A DNA stretch of 64,000 bases from Dokdonella fugitiva (GTDB taxonomy: Bacteria; Pseudomonadota; Gammaproteobacteria; Xanthomonadales; Rhodanobacteraceae): assembly GCF_014138265.1 (NCBI RefSeq), contig NZ_JACGXL010000002.1, positions 62,001-126,000 of the forward strand, in the 5' to 3' direction. A program made the position numbers and the translations under genes. Within the stretch, counting starts at the first letter, position 1. Each line of letters opens with the position of its first letter. The notes beneath the pieces are model-generated. The model ran no database searches and was not told the DNA's origin. It saw only the letters and a program-made list of their open reading frames with translations. This document shows, in pieces, positions 36,859-45,123 of the stretch.

Positions 36859-37707
36859 GCCGCGCGCGATCCCGCGCGACGTCGTCGCGTGGGGCTGGCT
36901 GCTCGCCGCCTGCGGCTTCGCCTTCGATCTCGCCGGCTGGTGGCCGGGACAGATGTCGTACGACTCCGCCTACGCGTGGTGGCAGGCGCGCGGCGGCGGC
37001 GGCAACGACATCGTGCCGCCCGCATTCACGCTCGCATGGCGTGTTTCGCAGCACCTCGCGGACGGTCCCCGCGCCGTCTTCGCGCTGCATGCGCTGGCGT
37101 TCCGCAGATCGGCGCCGCCTTCAGGCCGTGGAGTGCACTGCCGTTGCTCACGGGCGCGCGGCACGGCATCCGCCAGCCGTTCGAGCCGCCGCTCGACGAG
37201 GCGCAGCTGCGCGAACTGCGTCGTCGCTGCTTCGATGCGATCCGCGCGGAGCCGGTCGCCTGGCTCGCGCACCGGTTGCGCGTGTCGGCCGCGCTGTTCG
37301 GCGCGCACGGCGCGGACTGGCCGCGCGGCCTCATCTACGAGGACGGTGAGTACGCGTACGGCGACAACCCGCCCGTACCGGCGAACGCCGGTGCATTGCA
37401 TCGCACGCTGATGCATCTCGCCGGGCGACGCGCGTCGCTGGCGTGGCTCGCCGCGTGGCCGTGGCTGCTGCTCGGTCTCGTCGCGCTGCCGCGCGCGTGG
37501 CGGCAGCAACCCATCGGCGTCGCCGCGCTCGCGCTGGCCGCGAGCGCGTGGAGCTACGCATTGCCGATGTGCGTGCTCGCCGCGTCGGTGCAGCTGCGCT
37601 ACGTCGGACGGTCCTGCGCGGCGAGCCTGCTCGCCGCCGCGGCGGCGTTCGCGCCGCGTACAGTTCGCGCTGCTAGACTCGAACCGAACGACCTGCAAGG
37701 GATGCCC
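36848..37707 (+). pseudogene. decayed polytopic membrane protein (glycosyltransferase-like), frameshifted and internally deleted
   Basis: The N-terminal part is in one frame (ATG 36848, overlapping bioD) and reads DVVAWGWLLAACGFAFDLAG, then GQMSYDSAYAWWQARGG and HALAF. Around 37100 the coding character moves to another frame, which begins AFRPWSALPLLTGARHG and continues through EPVAWLAHRLRVSAALFG to a last hydrophobic stretch near 37640. Together they give far fewer residues and helices than a typical GT-C or GT39-like membrane protein. This suggests loss of the middle with a frame change. No stop separates the second piece from the next gene, which is in the same frame. A sequencing error alone would not explain the short length. 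Confidence 0.65.
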
Positions 37708-38058
37708 ATGGCCACCGTACAGCGCTACATCTTCACCATCGACGACCTGCCGAAGGCGCGCGGCGAATCGCACGAACTGTCTTTCCAGGGCGGCTCCGCG
37801 GAAAGCTTCGCCGCACTGTTGCAGCAGGCGCTGCGCGACCCCGTGTTGTGGCAGCGCTGGAAGGCGATGCAACCCGATCCCGACGCGGTCGACCCCGGCC
37901 TCGGCGCGAGCGATCCGACGGCGACGGTCGAGGCGCACCAGTCCGACGTGCACGTCAGCGTCGACGTGCGCAGCTCGCTGCCGCACGCGGTGATCAAGCA
38001 CCGCATGACCCTGCTGGTCGGCAAGCACTGGTCGCTGCGCGACGTCAGCGCGGCCTGA
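37708..38058 (+). CDS. conserved hypothetical protein
   Basis: 116 residues, not recognised. It is soluble and balanced in composition, with a beta-rich start (VQRYIFTIDDLPKARG) and an end LLVGKHWSLRDVSAA. There is no signal peptide or membrane helix. AAGGGA precedes the ATG at 37708, and TAGACT at 37674-37679 could be its -10. The upstream pseudogene is open into this frame, so a fused longer product is formally possible, but the RBS and change in composition favour a separate gene. Confidence 0.65.
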   Translation: MATVQRYIFTIDDLPKARGESHELSFQGGSAESFAALLQQALRDPVLWQRWKAMQPDPDAVDPGLGASDPTATVEAHQSDVHVSVDVRSSLPHAVIKHRMTLLVGKHWSLRDVSAA

Positions 38059-38069
38059 TCCGCGGGCGA

Positions 38070-38098
38070 TTGCCCGTATACGAGGATTGTCGTAGAGT
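38070..38098 (+). promoter_or_regulatory. sigma70-type promoter of the tonB-like gene
   Basis: TTGCCC (38070-38075) and TAGAGT (38093-38098) with a 17-bp spacer lie 28 bp before the start at 38127. Confidence 0.5.
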
Positions 38099-38126
38099 GG
38101 TGCCGGGCAATCCGGGGAGCACCGAC

Positions 38127-38987
38127 ATGGTCGTCGCCAGCCGCCTGCCGTACCGCCATTCGCGCCACCGTCCCGCCGCGTCGCGCACCGACTGGCGCGC
38201 GGTGATCATCACCGTGGCCGCGCACGTCGCGCTGCTGCTCGGCCTGCTCGCTTCGCCGTACGGCGCGCCGCTGCGCAGGGAAGTTGCGCAGATGATCCTG
38301 GTCGACCTGACCAGCTCGGACGTCGCCAGCGACCAGCAGCAAGCCGTCAAGGAAGCGCATGCCGCGGTGCGCGCACACGTTCCGACGACCGCTTCCGCGG
38401 CGCCCCGACGCGAAGCCGTCGCCGCGCCGACGCGCGCCGCGCGCGTCGTCGACGAAGGCCGCGAAACCATCGTCGCGAGCGGCGCGGCGAGCACGAGCGA
38501 AGCGAGCGCGACCGGCGCGGCGACCGCTGCGCCACTCGCCGGATCCGCGGTGGGCAGCGATGGTCGCGGCGAAGGCAGCGCGCGCGGCGCGCGTTTCCGC
38601 CCGCCGCGCGTGCTCAAGCGCGTGCTGCCGGCCTATCCCGACGAGGCGTACGCGCAAGGCCGGCAAGGCTCGGTCGACGTGATCGTGACGGTCGCGACCG
38701 ACGGCTCGCCGATCGACGCCAGCATCTACACTTCGAGCGGCACGCCGTCGCTCGATCGCGCCGCCGTCGCCGCGGTGCGCTCGTGGACCTACGCCGCGGC
38801 GACGAAGAACGGCGAAACGACGCAGGCGCAGGCGATCGTCACGATCGACTGGAGCATCGCGCGCGAGATGCGCCTGCGCGGCGCCCCGCGCGTGGCGCAG
38901 GCGCCGTCGGCGGAACAGCGCGGCAAGGCGACCGGCGTGCGCAACTGCCTCATCCGCGACGCGCAGCACGCCGACCTCTGTCGCTGA
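38127..38987 (+). CDS. TonB-family energy transducer
   Basis: 286 residues. One N-terminal transmembrane helix (about 26-45, VIITVAAHVALLLGLL) anchors it in the inner membrane. A periplasmic Ala/Ser/Thr-rich spacer is shorter in Pro than in classical TonB. The C-terminal TonB domain (about 155-240) contains VLPAYPDEAYAQGRQGSV and SSGTPSLDRAAVAAVRSW with the conserved YP. It would transmit proton-motive energy to outer membrane receptors such as the one at 46761-49637. No exbB/exbD is adjacent. The Cys pair near the C-terminus is unusual. Confidence 0.82.
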   Translation: MVVASRLPYRHSRHRPAASRTDWRAVIITVAAHVALLLGLLASPYGAPLRREVAQMILVDLTSSDVASDQQQAVKEAHAAVRAHVPTTASAAPRREAVAAPTRAARVVDEGRETIVASGAASTSEASATGAATAAPLAGSAVGSDGRGEGSARGARFRPPRVLKRVLPAYPDEAYAQGRQGSVDVIVTVATDGSPIDASIYTSSGTPSLDRAAVAAVRSWTYAAATKNGETTQAQAIVTIDWSIAREMRLRGAPRVAQAPSAEQRGKATGVRNCLIRDAQHADLCR

Positions 38988-38997
38988 GCGGCGACGC

Positions 38998-40374
38998 TCA
39001 GTAGGCGAACTCGCGGAACACGCGGTCGATGTCGCCGTTCCACTCGCCGTGGAACAGCTCGAGCTTGCGCTCGGCCGGCGTCTGGTTCGCGTCGACGATC
39101 TGCGCGAGGATGTCGAGGAACATCGATTCGTCGGCGCCGTGCCGATTCGTGCGCGCGCGCCGCGCGAGTCCCTGCGCGGAGATCTTCAACGCCTCGCCGG
39201 CGAGTTCGCGCACGGTCGCTCGCGTGCCACCGAGGCGCGCGGGCAGTTTCAGCGCATGCTTCGGCACGCCGTCGCGCAGCGCGTGGCGCTCCTCGCGCGT
39301 GAAATCCTTGACCAGGTCCCACGCGGCGTCGAGCGACGCCTGGTCGTAGAGCAGGCCGACCCAGAACGCAGGCAGCGCGCACAGGCGGTTCCACGGGCCG
39401 CCGTCGGCGCCGCGCATCTCGAGGTACTTCTTGAGGCGCACTTCAGGGAATGCGGTGGTCGTGTGGTCGGCCCAGTCGCGCAGGGTCGCGCGCGCGCCCG
39501 GCAGGTCGTCGAGTTCGCCGGCGAGGAACTTGCGGAAGCTCCGCCCGGAGAGATCGATGTAGCGACCTTCGCGATAGCTGAAATACATCGGCACGTCGAG
39601 CAGGTAGTCGACGTAGCGCTCGTAGCCGAAACCGTCCTCGAACACGAAGTCGAGCATGCCGGTGCGGTGGGGATCGGTGTCGGTCCAGATGTGCGAGCGG
39701 TAGCTCTGGTAGCCGTTCGGCTTGCCTTCGGTGAACGGCGAGTCGGCGAACAGCGCGGTCGCCACCGGCTGCAGCGCGAGCGCGACACGGAACTTCTTCA
39801 CCATGTCCGCTTCGCTCGAATAATCGAGGTTCACCTGCACGGTGCAGGTACGCGTCATCATGTCGAGGCCGAGGGAACCGACCTTCGGCATGTACTCGCG
39901 CATGATCTTGTAGCGGCCCTTCGGCATCCACGGCATGTCCTCGCGGCGCCACTTCGGCTGGAAACCCATGCCGAGGAAGCCGACCCGCAAGTCGTCGGCG
40001 ACGGTCTTCACTTCCTGCAGGTGGCAGGCGACCTCGCAGCAGGTGTCGTGGATCGTCTCGAGCGGCGCGCCCGACAGTTCGAGCTGGCCCGCGGGTTCGA
40101 GCGTGACCGAGGCGTTGTCGCGCACGAGCGCGATGAGCTTGCCGTCCTCCTCGACCCGCTGCCAGCCGAAGCGCGTCATGCCCTCGAGCAGCACGCCGAT
40201 GCCGCGCTCCCCTTCCCAGGTCGGCGGGCGCAGGTCGTCGAGGCGGAAACCGAACTTCTCGTGCTCGGTGCCGATGCGCCACGCGGCGGCGGGCTTCTCG
40301 CCCTCGGCGAGGTAGCCGACCAGCTGGTCGCGCCCGCGGATCGGTTCGTCCTTGACGCTGCTCGGGCCGGACAT
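38998..40374 (-). CDS. gshA: glutamate-cysteine ligase, GCS2 (plant/alphaproteobacterial) type
   Basis: 458 residues. Typical blocks: [68 protein letters not shown] and [19 protein letters not shown]. It joins L-glutamate and L-cysteine to gamma-glutamylcysteine, the first step of glutathione synthesis. This type differs from the enterobacterial GshA and is usual in xanthomonads. GAGGT 6 nt upstream sets the start at 40374. It converges with tonB, the stops being 10 bp apart. Confidence 0.93.
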   Translation of the reverse strand: MSGPSSVKDEPIRGRDQLVGYLAEGEKPAAAWRIGTEHEKFGFRLDDLRPPTWEGERGIGVLLEGMTRFGWQRVEEDGKLIALVRDNASVTLEPAGQLELSGAPLETIHDTCCEVACHLQEVKTVADDLRVGFLGMGFQPKWRREDMPWMPKGRYKIMREYMPKVGSLGLDMMTRTCTVQVNLDYSSEADMVKKFRVALALQPVATALFADSPFTEGKPNGYQSYRSHIWTDTDPHRTGMLDFVFEDGFGYERYVDYLLDVPMYFSYREGRYIDLSGRSFRKFLAGELDDLPGARATLRDWADHTTTAFPEVRLKKYLEMRGADGGPWNRLCALPAFWVGLLYDQASLDAAWDLVKDFTREERHALRDGVPKHALKLPARLGGTRATVRELAGEALKISAQGLARRARTNRHGADESMFLDILAQIVDANQTPAERKLELFHGEWNGDIDRVFREFAY

Positions 40375-40485
40375 CGGTCTACCTCGCTGGGGGTGGTCGG
40401 CGGAAATGGGGATGCGTGGTCCGAACAAAAGCCCTCGGACCCGCGAACGCGTCGGCTCGTGTCGACGGTGCGCCGGCGCGCTGCC

Positions 40486-41097
40486 TCAGAGGTCGAGCCA
40501 CCCCGCGACGAGCGAGCGCGCCTCGTCGAGGCCGGTCTTCGCCAGCGAGGAGAACAGCTGCGCGGTCGCCTCGGGCGCGAACGTCGCCAGTTCCTTGCGC
40601 ACCGCGGCGAGCGTGCGCAGGCCCTCGCTGCGCGACAGTTTGTCCGCCTTGGTCAGCAGGCAATGGCAGGCGCGGCCGCTCGCTGCGCCGAATTCGAGCA
40701 TGTGGCGGTCGAACTCCTTGAGCGGATGGCGCGCATCCATGACGAGCACGAGGCCCTTGAGCGAGGCGCGGTTGCGCAGGTAGGTGTCGATGACGCCACG
40801 CCAGTGCAGGCGCATCGCCTCGGGCACCTTCGCGTAGCCGTAGCCGGGCAGGTCGACCAGGCGGGCCGCGGGATCGCCGACCGGGAACACGTTGAGCAGC
40901 TGCGTGCGGCCGGGCGTCTTCGAGGTGCGCGCGAGGCCCTGCTGGTCGCAGATCGCATTGAGCGCGCTCGACTTGCCCGCGTTCGAGCGGCCGGCGAACG
41001 CGACTTCGGCGCCGTCGTCGGCGGGCAACTGCTCGAGGCGGTTCGCGCTGACCAGGAACTGCGCCTTGCGGAACGGATTTGCGGACTGGGCGGACAC
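40486..41097 (-). CDS. engB: ribosome-biogenesis GTP-binding protein YsxC/EngB
   Basis: 203 residues. G1 AGRSNAGKSSALN, G3 DLPGYGYAKVP, G4 LLTKADKLS and G5-like SSLAKTG are present. It is needed for assembly of the large ribosomal subunit. GTG start at 41097. Divergent from cytochrome c4, the order found in xanthomonads. Confidence 0.93.
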   Translation of the reverse strand: MSAQSANPFRKAQFLVSANRLEQLPADDGAEVAFAGRSNAGKSSALNAICDQQGLARTSKTPGRTQLLNVFPVGDPAARLVDLPGYGYAKVPEAMRLHWRGVIDTYLRNRASLKGLVLVMDARHPLKEFDRHMLEFGAASGRACHCLLTKADKLSRSEGLRTLAAVRKELATFAPEATAQLFSSLAKTGLDEARSLVAGWLDL

Positions 41098-41159
41098 GTC
41101 GGCCTTTGCGGATGGGGTCGGTGCGCGGCGTCGGCCACGCGTGCCGGCGTTGCGATGGT

Positions 41160-41188
41160 TTGACCGCCTTCGGAGTCGCGGGGATAAT
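41160..41188 (+). promoter_or_regulatory. sigma70-type promoter of cytochrome c4
   Basis: TTGACC (41160-41165) and GATAAT (41183-41188), spacer 17 bp, in the divergent gap engB/cytochrome c4. The leader to the start at 41270 is about 75 nt. Confidence 0.65.
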
Positions 41189-41269
41189 TCCGCGGTTTTC
41201 GCCCGCGTCGCCGAGCCGGCACGCGCAAGGCGGGTTCGCGGTCATCCCACGGGTTTGCGGAGTGAGTGT

Positions 41270-41989
41270 ATGAGCTTTCGGCGCGTCTTTGTTCAGTCCC
41301 TGCTCGCCCTGACGGCGCTGGCCGCCGGCGCGGCACAGGCGCAGACCGCGCCGAGCGAACCGGCGGCGCCGGCACACGCGGAAGCCGCTCCGGCACACGC
41401 CGGCCCGATCCTCGGTGACGCCAAGGCCGGCGAGTCGAAGTCGGCCGCGTGCGGTGCCTGCCACGGCATCGACGGCAACCCGACCGACAAGCAGTATCCG
41501 AAGCTGGCCGGCCAGAACGAAGCGTACATCGCGCGCCAGATCACGCTGTTCAAGAGCCAGAAGCGCCAGAATCCGATCATGATGGGCTTCGCCGCGACGT
41601 TGAGCGAGCAGGACATGCACGACATCGGCGCCTACTTCGCCGGCAAGACTTCGCTGCCGGGCGTCGCCGACGACAAGCTCGTCGAGCGCGGCCAGGCGCT
41701 GTACCGCGCCGGCGACGTCAAGCTCGGCGTGCCGGCCTGCATGGCCTGCCACGGACCCGACGGCCGCGGCATGGCCGGCGCGGGCTTCCCGCAGCTCGGC
41801 GGCCAGTGGACCGACTACGTCGCGACCAAGCTCAAGGACTGGAAGGCCGGCACGACCTGGGGCGACGACGCGAACGCGAAGGTGATGCCGGCGATCGCGC
41901 AGAAGCTCGGCGACGCCGACATCAACGCGATCGCGTCCTACGTCGAAGGCCTGCACACGGCTGCGGGAACCCAGACCGCCGCGAAGTGA
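41270..41989 (+). CDS. dihaem cytochrome c4
   Basis: 239 residues. Sec signal peptide (cleavage after AAQA, residue 24) and an Ala/His/Pro-rich linker, then two class I cytochrome c domains with CGACH (near 64) and CMACH (near 161). Each has a downstream Met-containing axial region (PIMMGF, KVMPAI). It carries electrons in the periplasm, commonly to terminal oxidases. GGAGTGAG precedes the ATG. First gene of a set with three DsbA-like genes, which could help oxidise or scavenge cysteines in the same compartment. Confidence 0.93.
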   Translation: MSFRRVFVQSLLALTALAAGAAQAQTAPSEPAAPAHAEAAPAHAGPILGDAKAGESKSAACGACHGIDGNPTDKQYPKLAGQNEAYIARQITLFKSQKRQNPIMMGFAATLSEQDMHDIGAYFAGKTSLPGVADDKLVERGQALYRAGDVKLGVPACMACHGPDGRGMAGAGFPQLGGQWTDYVATKLKDWKAGTTWGDDANAKVMPAIAQKLGDADINAIASYVEGLHTAAGTQTAAK

Positions 41990-42102
41990 TCCAAGCGGGG
42001 CGCGACGGATTGCAGTCGCGTTCAGCGGCCCGCATCGAGACTCGCGCCGCCGATCGTGCGGCGCCCGCGCCGTCCCCTGTTCCACGCTCCAGGAGATCCT
42101 CG

Positions 42103-42789
42103 ATGTTGAAGGGCCTGTTCCAGACCGCGTCCGCGCTGCTGCTCGGCGCCGCCTTCGCCACCGCCGCGCACGCCGCCGACACCTTCGAGGCGGGCACGCA
42201 CTACTTCGCGGTCGAGCCGCCGCAGCCGACTTCGACCGGCGACAAGGCCGAAGTGGTCGAGGTGTTCTCCTACGCCTGCCCCGCCTGCAACATGTTCCAG
42301 GCCACGATGCAGAAGCTCAAGGCGGCGCTGCCCGCGAACACCGAGCTCGTCTACCTGCCCGCGTCGTTCCGCCCGGACGAGGACTGGCCGGTGTTCCAGC
42401 GCGCGTTCTACACCGCGCAGGCGCTCGGCGTGCTCGACAAGACGCACGACGCGACGTTCGACCTCGTCTGGAAGGACGAAGGCACGCTGCGCATCAGCGA
42501 CGCCAAGACGCACAAGCCGGTGAGCCCGATGCCGACCATCGAGGACGTCGCCAAGGCCTACGCCAAGTTCGGCGTTAAGGCCGACGAGTTCACCGCGACC
42601 GCGGGTTCGTTCGCGATCAACACGAAGATGAAGCGCGCCGACGCGCTGCTGAAGGCGTACGGTGTCGATTCCACGCCGACGCTCGTCGTCAACGGCAAGT
42701 ACCGCCTGACCGCCGTCAGCGCCGGCGGCATCGACAAGATCGCCCCGCTGGTCAAGTTCCTGATCGAGAAGGACGCCGGCGCCAAGTAA
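42103..42789 (+). CDS. periplasmic thiol:disulfide interchange protein, DsbA-like 1 (CPAC)
   Basis: 228 residues. Signal peptide to about residue 24 (ATAAHA). Thioredoxin fold with inserted helical domain; active site CPAC in VFSYACPACNMF near residue 63 and cis-Pro loop DSTPTLVVNG. The Pro-Ala pair between the cysteines differs from the CPHC of the two following paralogues, so the redox potential or partner may differ. It also has an insert WKDEGTLRISDAKTHK in the helical domain. RBS AGGAG. First of three tandem copies. Confidence 0.9.
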   Translation: MLKGLFQTASALLLGAAFATAAHAADTFEAGTHYFAVEPPQPTSTGDKAEVVEVFSYACPACNMFQATMQKLKAALPANTELVYLPASFRPDEDWPVFQRAFYTAQALGVLDKTHDATFDLVWKDEGTLRISDAKTHKPVSPMPTIEDVAKAYAKFGVKADEFTATAGSFAINTKMKRADALLKAYGVDSTPTLVVNGKYRLTAVSAGGIDKIAPLVKFLIEKDAGAK

Positions 42790-42822
42790 GGCCCTTCGAT
42801 CGTCGCCCGCGAGGAGAACACG

Positions 42823-43473
42823 ATGTTCATGCGCAGTCTGATCCTGGTCACCGGCCTGTTCTGCGCGGTGTTCGCCCATGCGGCCGACGAACCCGCCACG
42901 AAGTGGGAGGCCGGCACGGCCTGGCAGCCGATCGATCCGCCGGTGCCGACGAGCACCGGCAGCAAGATCGAGGTGCTCGAGGTGTTCTCCTACGCGTGCC
43001 CGCACTGCGCACACTTCCAGCCGTACGCGGAGGCGCTCAAGGCGAAGCTGCCGAAGAACGCCGAGTTCGTGCTGATGCCGGCCGACTTCCAGCCGCGCTG
43101 GGTCGCGTTCGCGCGCGGCTTCTACGTCGCCAAGGACCTCGGCCTCGTCGACAAGACGCACCAGGCGCTGTTCGACGCGATCTACCGCGACCGCCGCCCG
43201 CTCAACTCGCTCGACGACATCGCCGGCTTCTACGCCGGCTACGGCGCGAACAAGGAGAGCTTCGTCTCGACGATGCAGTCGTTCGTGATCGACGGTCGCA
43301 TCGCGAAGATCCGCGAGATGGAAGCGAAGTACGGCGTCGACCAGACGCCGACGCTGGTCGTCAACGGCAAGTACCGCATCGTCGCGAACCCGGACAAGGG
43401 CATCGGCTTCGACCAGATGGTCGAGATCGCGCTGCAGCTCGTGAAACAGGAATCCGCGGCGAAGAAGCACTGA
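42823..43473 (+). CDS. periplasmic thiol:disulfide interchange protein, DsbA-like 2 (CPHC)
   Basis: 216 residues. Signal peptide about 1-21 (FCAVFAHA), a PIDPPVPTSTGSKIEVLEVF strand, active site CPHC near residue 58, cis-Pro loop DQTPTLVVNG. The CPHC pair is that of classical DsbA, the main oxidant of secreted proteins. RBS GAGGAG; 33 bp downstream of copy 1. Closest in sequence to copy 3. Confidence 0.92.
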   Translation: MFMRSLILVTGLFCAVFAHAADEPATKWEAGTAWQPIDPPVPTSTGSKIEVLEVFSYACPHCAHFQPYAEALKAKLPKNAEFVLMPADFQPRWVAFARGFYVAKDLGLVDKTHQALFDAIYRDRRPLNSLDDIAGFYAGYGANKESFVSTMQSFVIDGRIAKIREMEAKYGVDQTPTLVVNGKYRIVANPDKGIGFDQMVEIALQLVKQESAAKKH

Positions 43474-43516
43474 TCGCCGCGGCCCATCGAACGCGTTCCA
43501 TCCGAAGGACACCGTC

Positions 43517-44197
43517 ATGCTGAAACAACTGGGCTTCCTGCTCGCCGGCCTGCTGCTGGCATCGACCGCGACCGCGGACGAACCGGCCGCCGCGGCGCCG
43601 ACGACCTGGGAAGCGGGCAAGCACTATTTCGTGATCGATCCGCCGCAGCCGACCACCAGCGGCGACAAGGTCGAGGTGCTCGAAGTGTTCTCGTACGCGT
43701 GCCCGCACTGCGCGCACTTCCAGCCGTACGCCGAGCAGGTCAAGCAGTCGCTGCCCGACTACGCCGCGTTCAGCTACATGCCGGCGATCTTCAACGCGCA
43801 GTGGGAGCCGTACGCGCGCGCGTTCTACGCGGCGCAGTCGCTCGGCGTGCTGGAGCAGACCCACCAGGCGCTGTTCGACGCGCTGCACCGCGACCACCTG
43901 CCGCTGCGCACGATCGACGACCTCGCCGGTTTCTACGCGAGCCACGGCGTCGACAAGGCGAAGTTCCTGTCCTCGGCCGCCTCGTTCGAAGTCGAGAGCA
44001 AGCTGCAGCACGCAGCCGAGGTCGTGCGCGGCGCCGGCGTCGACGGCACGCCGAGCATCCTCGTCGCGGGCAAGTACCGCCTGTCGGGGCAGTCGGCGGG
44101 CGGCTATCCGCAGATGATCCAGCTGGTCGACTACCTCGTGAAGAAGGAACACGACGAGCATGCGAAGCCGGCCAAGGCCGCCGCGAAGAAGAAATAG
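43517..44197 (+). CDS. periplasmic thiol:disulfide interchange protein, DsbA-like 3 (CPHC)
   Basis: 226 residues. Signal peptide about 1-20 (LLLASTATA), active site CPHC near residue 66, cis-Pro loop DGTPSILVAG. A Lys/Ala-rich tail ends the protein. RBS GAAGGA. It shares VEVLEVFSYACPHCAHFQPY with copy 2, so these two probably arose by recent duplication. The partner DsbB is not in the window. Confidence 0.92.
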   Translation: MLKQLGFLLAGLLLASTATADEPAAAAPTTWEAGKHYFVIDPPQPTTSGDKVEVLEVFSYACPHCAHFQPYAEQVKQSLPDYAAFSYMPAIFNAQWEPYARAFYAAQSLGVLEQTHQALFDALHRDHLPLRTIDDLAGFYASHGVDKAKFLSSAASFEVESKLQHAAEVVRGAGVDGTPSILVAGKYRLSGQSAGGYPQMIQLVDYLVKKEHDEHAKPAKAAAKKK

Positions 44198-44219
44198 CGC
44201 CGTGCATCGGCGCAACGCC

Positions 44220-44265
44220 GCCGGCGCGCCCACGCGTGGCGCCGGCCATGCGCCGCATGCGGCGC
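44220..44265 (+). terminator. pair of GC hairpins after the dsbA cluster
   Basis: GCCGGCGC / GCGCCGGC (44220-44227 and 44239-44246) encloses a loop containing the palindrome CCACGCGTGG. It is followed by the 16-bp palindrome GCGCCGCATGCGGCGC (44250-44265). No T run is present, so this is a possible Rho-assisted end or pause rather than a classical terminator. Confidence 0.35.
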
Positions 44266-44300
44266 TTGCCGCTGCCGCGCACGCTGGTTAGCCTCGCGTC

Positions 44301-45104
44301 ATGACCCACCTCGCCGCCCGCACCGGGTCCGACGCGCGACGGCTGAATCTGCTCAGCTGCAACATCCTCGCCGGCGGCAGCGTCAAGCGCTATCGCGACT
44401 ACGTCACGCACAGCTGGAAACACGTGCTGCCGCACGGCAAGCGCGCGAACCTCGATGGCCTCGCGCGCGTGATCGGCGACTTCGATCTCGTCGGCCTGCA
44501 GGAAGCGGACGCGGGCAGCCTGCGTTCGGGTTTCCTCAACCAGACGCAATACCTCGCCGAAGCGGCGCGCTTCCCCTACTGGACGCACCAGCCGAACCGG
44601 CGCGTGTCGCGCCTCGCGACGTCGAGCAATGGCCTGCTCGCACGGTTGCATCCGGACGAAGTGCTCGACTACCCCCTGCCCGGGCGCATCCCCGGCCGCG
44701 GCGCGCTGTGGGTGCGCTTCGGCAACGGCGACGCCTCGCTCGTCGTCATCATCGCGCACCTCTCGCTCGGCCCGGCCGCGCGCGCGCGCCAGCTCGCGTT
44801 CCTCGCCGAACTCATCGGCCAGCATCCGCATGCGGTGCTGATGGGCGACCTCAACACGCCCGCGCAAGGCAAGGAACTCGACCTGCTGTACGCGCGCACC
44901 TCGCTCGTGCGTCCCGACCACGCGCCGGCGACGTTCCCGAGCTGGCGGCCGACGCGCGCGATCGACCACATCCTCGTCTCGCGCGACATCGAAGTGGAGA
45001 AGCGCTGGGCGCTGCCGCACCCGGTGTCCGACCACCTGCCGATCGCCGCGAGCATCCTCATGCCCGCGGCCGCGACGATGGAGCGTGCAGCGGGCGCGCC
45101 CTGA
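44301..45104 (+). CDS. endonuclease/exonuclease/phosphatase (EEP) family protein
   Basis: 267 residues. EEP fold markers: LLSCNILAG, DLVGLQEAD (metal-binding Glu), IAHLSLGPAARARQL, VLMGDLNTPAQGKEL and the terminal RAIDHILVS ... VSDHLPIAASI with Asp-His. No signal peptide is seen, so it is probably cytoplasmic. Substrate (DNA, RNA or phospholipid head group) cannot be told. Its place after the dsbA genes is conserved in xanthomonads. Confidence 0.85.
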   Translation: MTHLAARTGSDARRLNLLSCNILAGGSVKRYRDYVTHSWKHVLPHGKRANLDGLARVIGDFDLVGLQEADAGSLRSGFLNQTQYLAEAARFPYWTHQPNRRVSRLATSSNGLLARLHPDEVLDYPLPGRIPGRGALWVRFGNGDASLVVIIAHLSLGPAARARQLAFLAELIGQHPHAVLMGDLNTPAQGKELDLLYARTSLVRPDHAPATFPSWRPTRAIDHILVSRDIEVEKRWALPHPVSDHLPIAASILMPAAATMERAAGAP

Positions 45105-45123
45105 GGCGCGCCCGCCGTGATCG

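Noticed and set aside
37708-38058. Fusion of the decayed membrane protein with the following 116-residue protein
   Set aside because: They share a frame without a stop, but the ATG at 37708 has an RBS and the composition changes sharply there.
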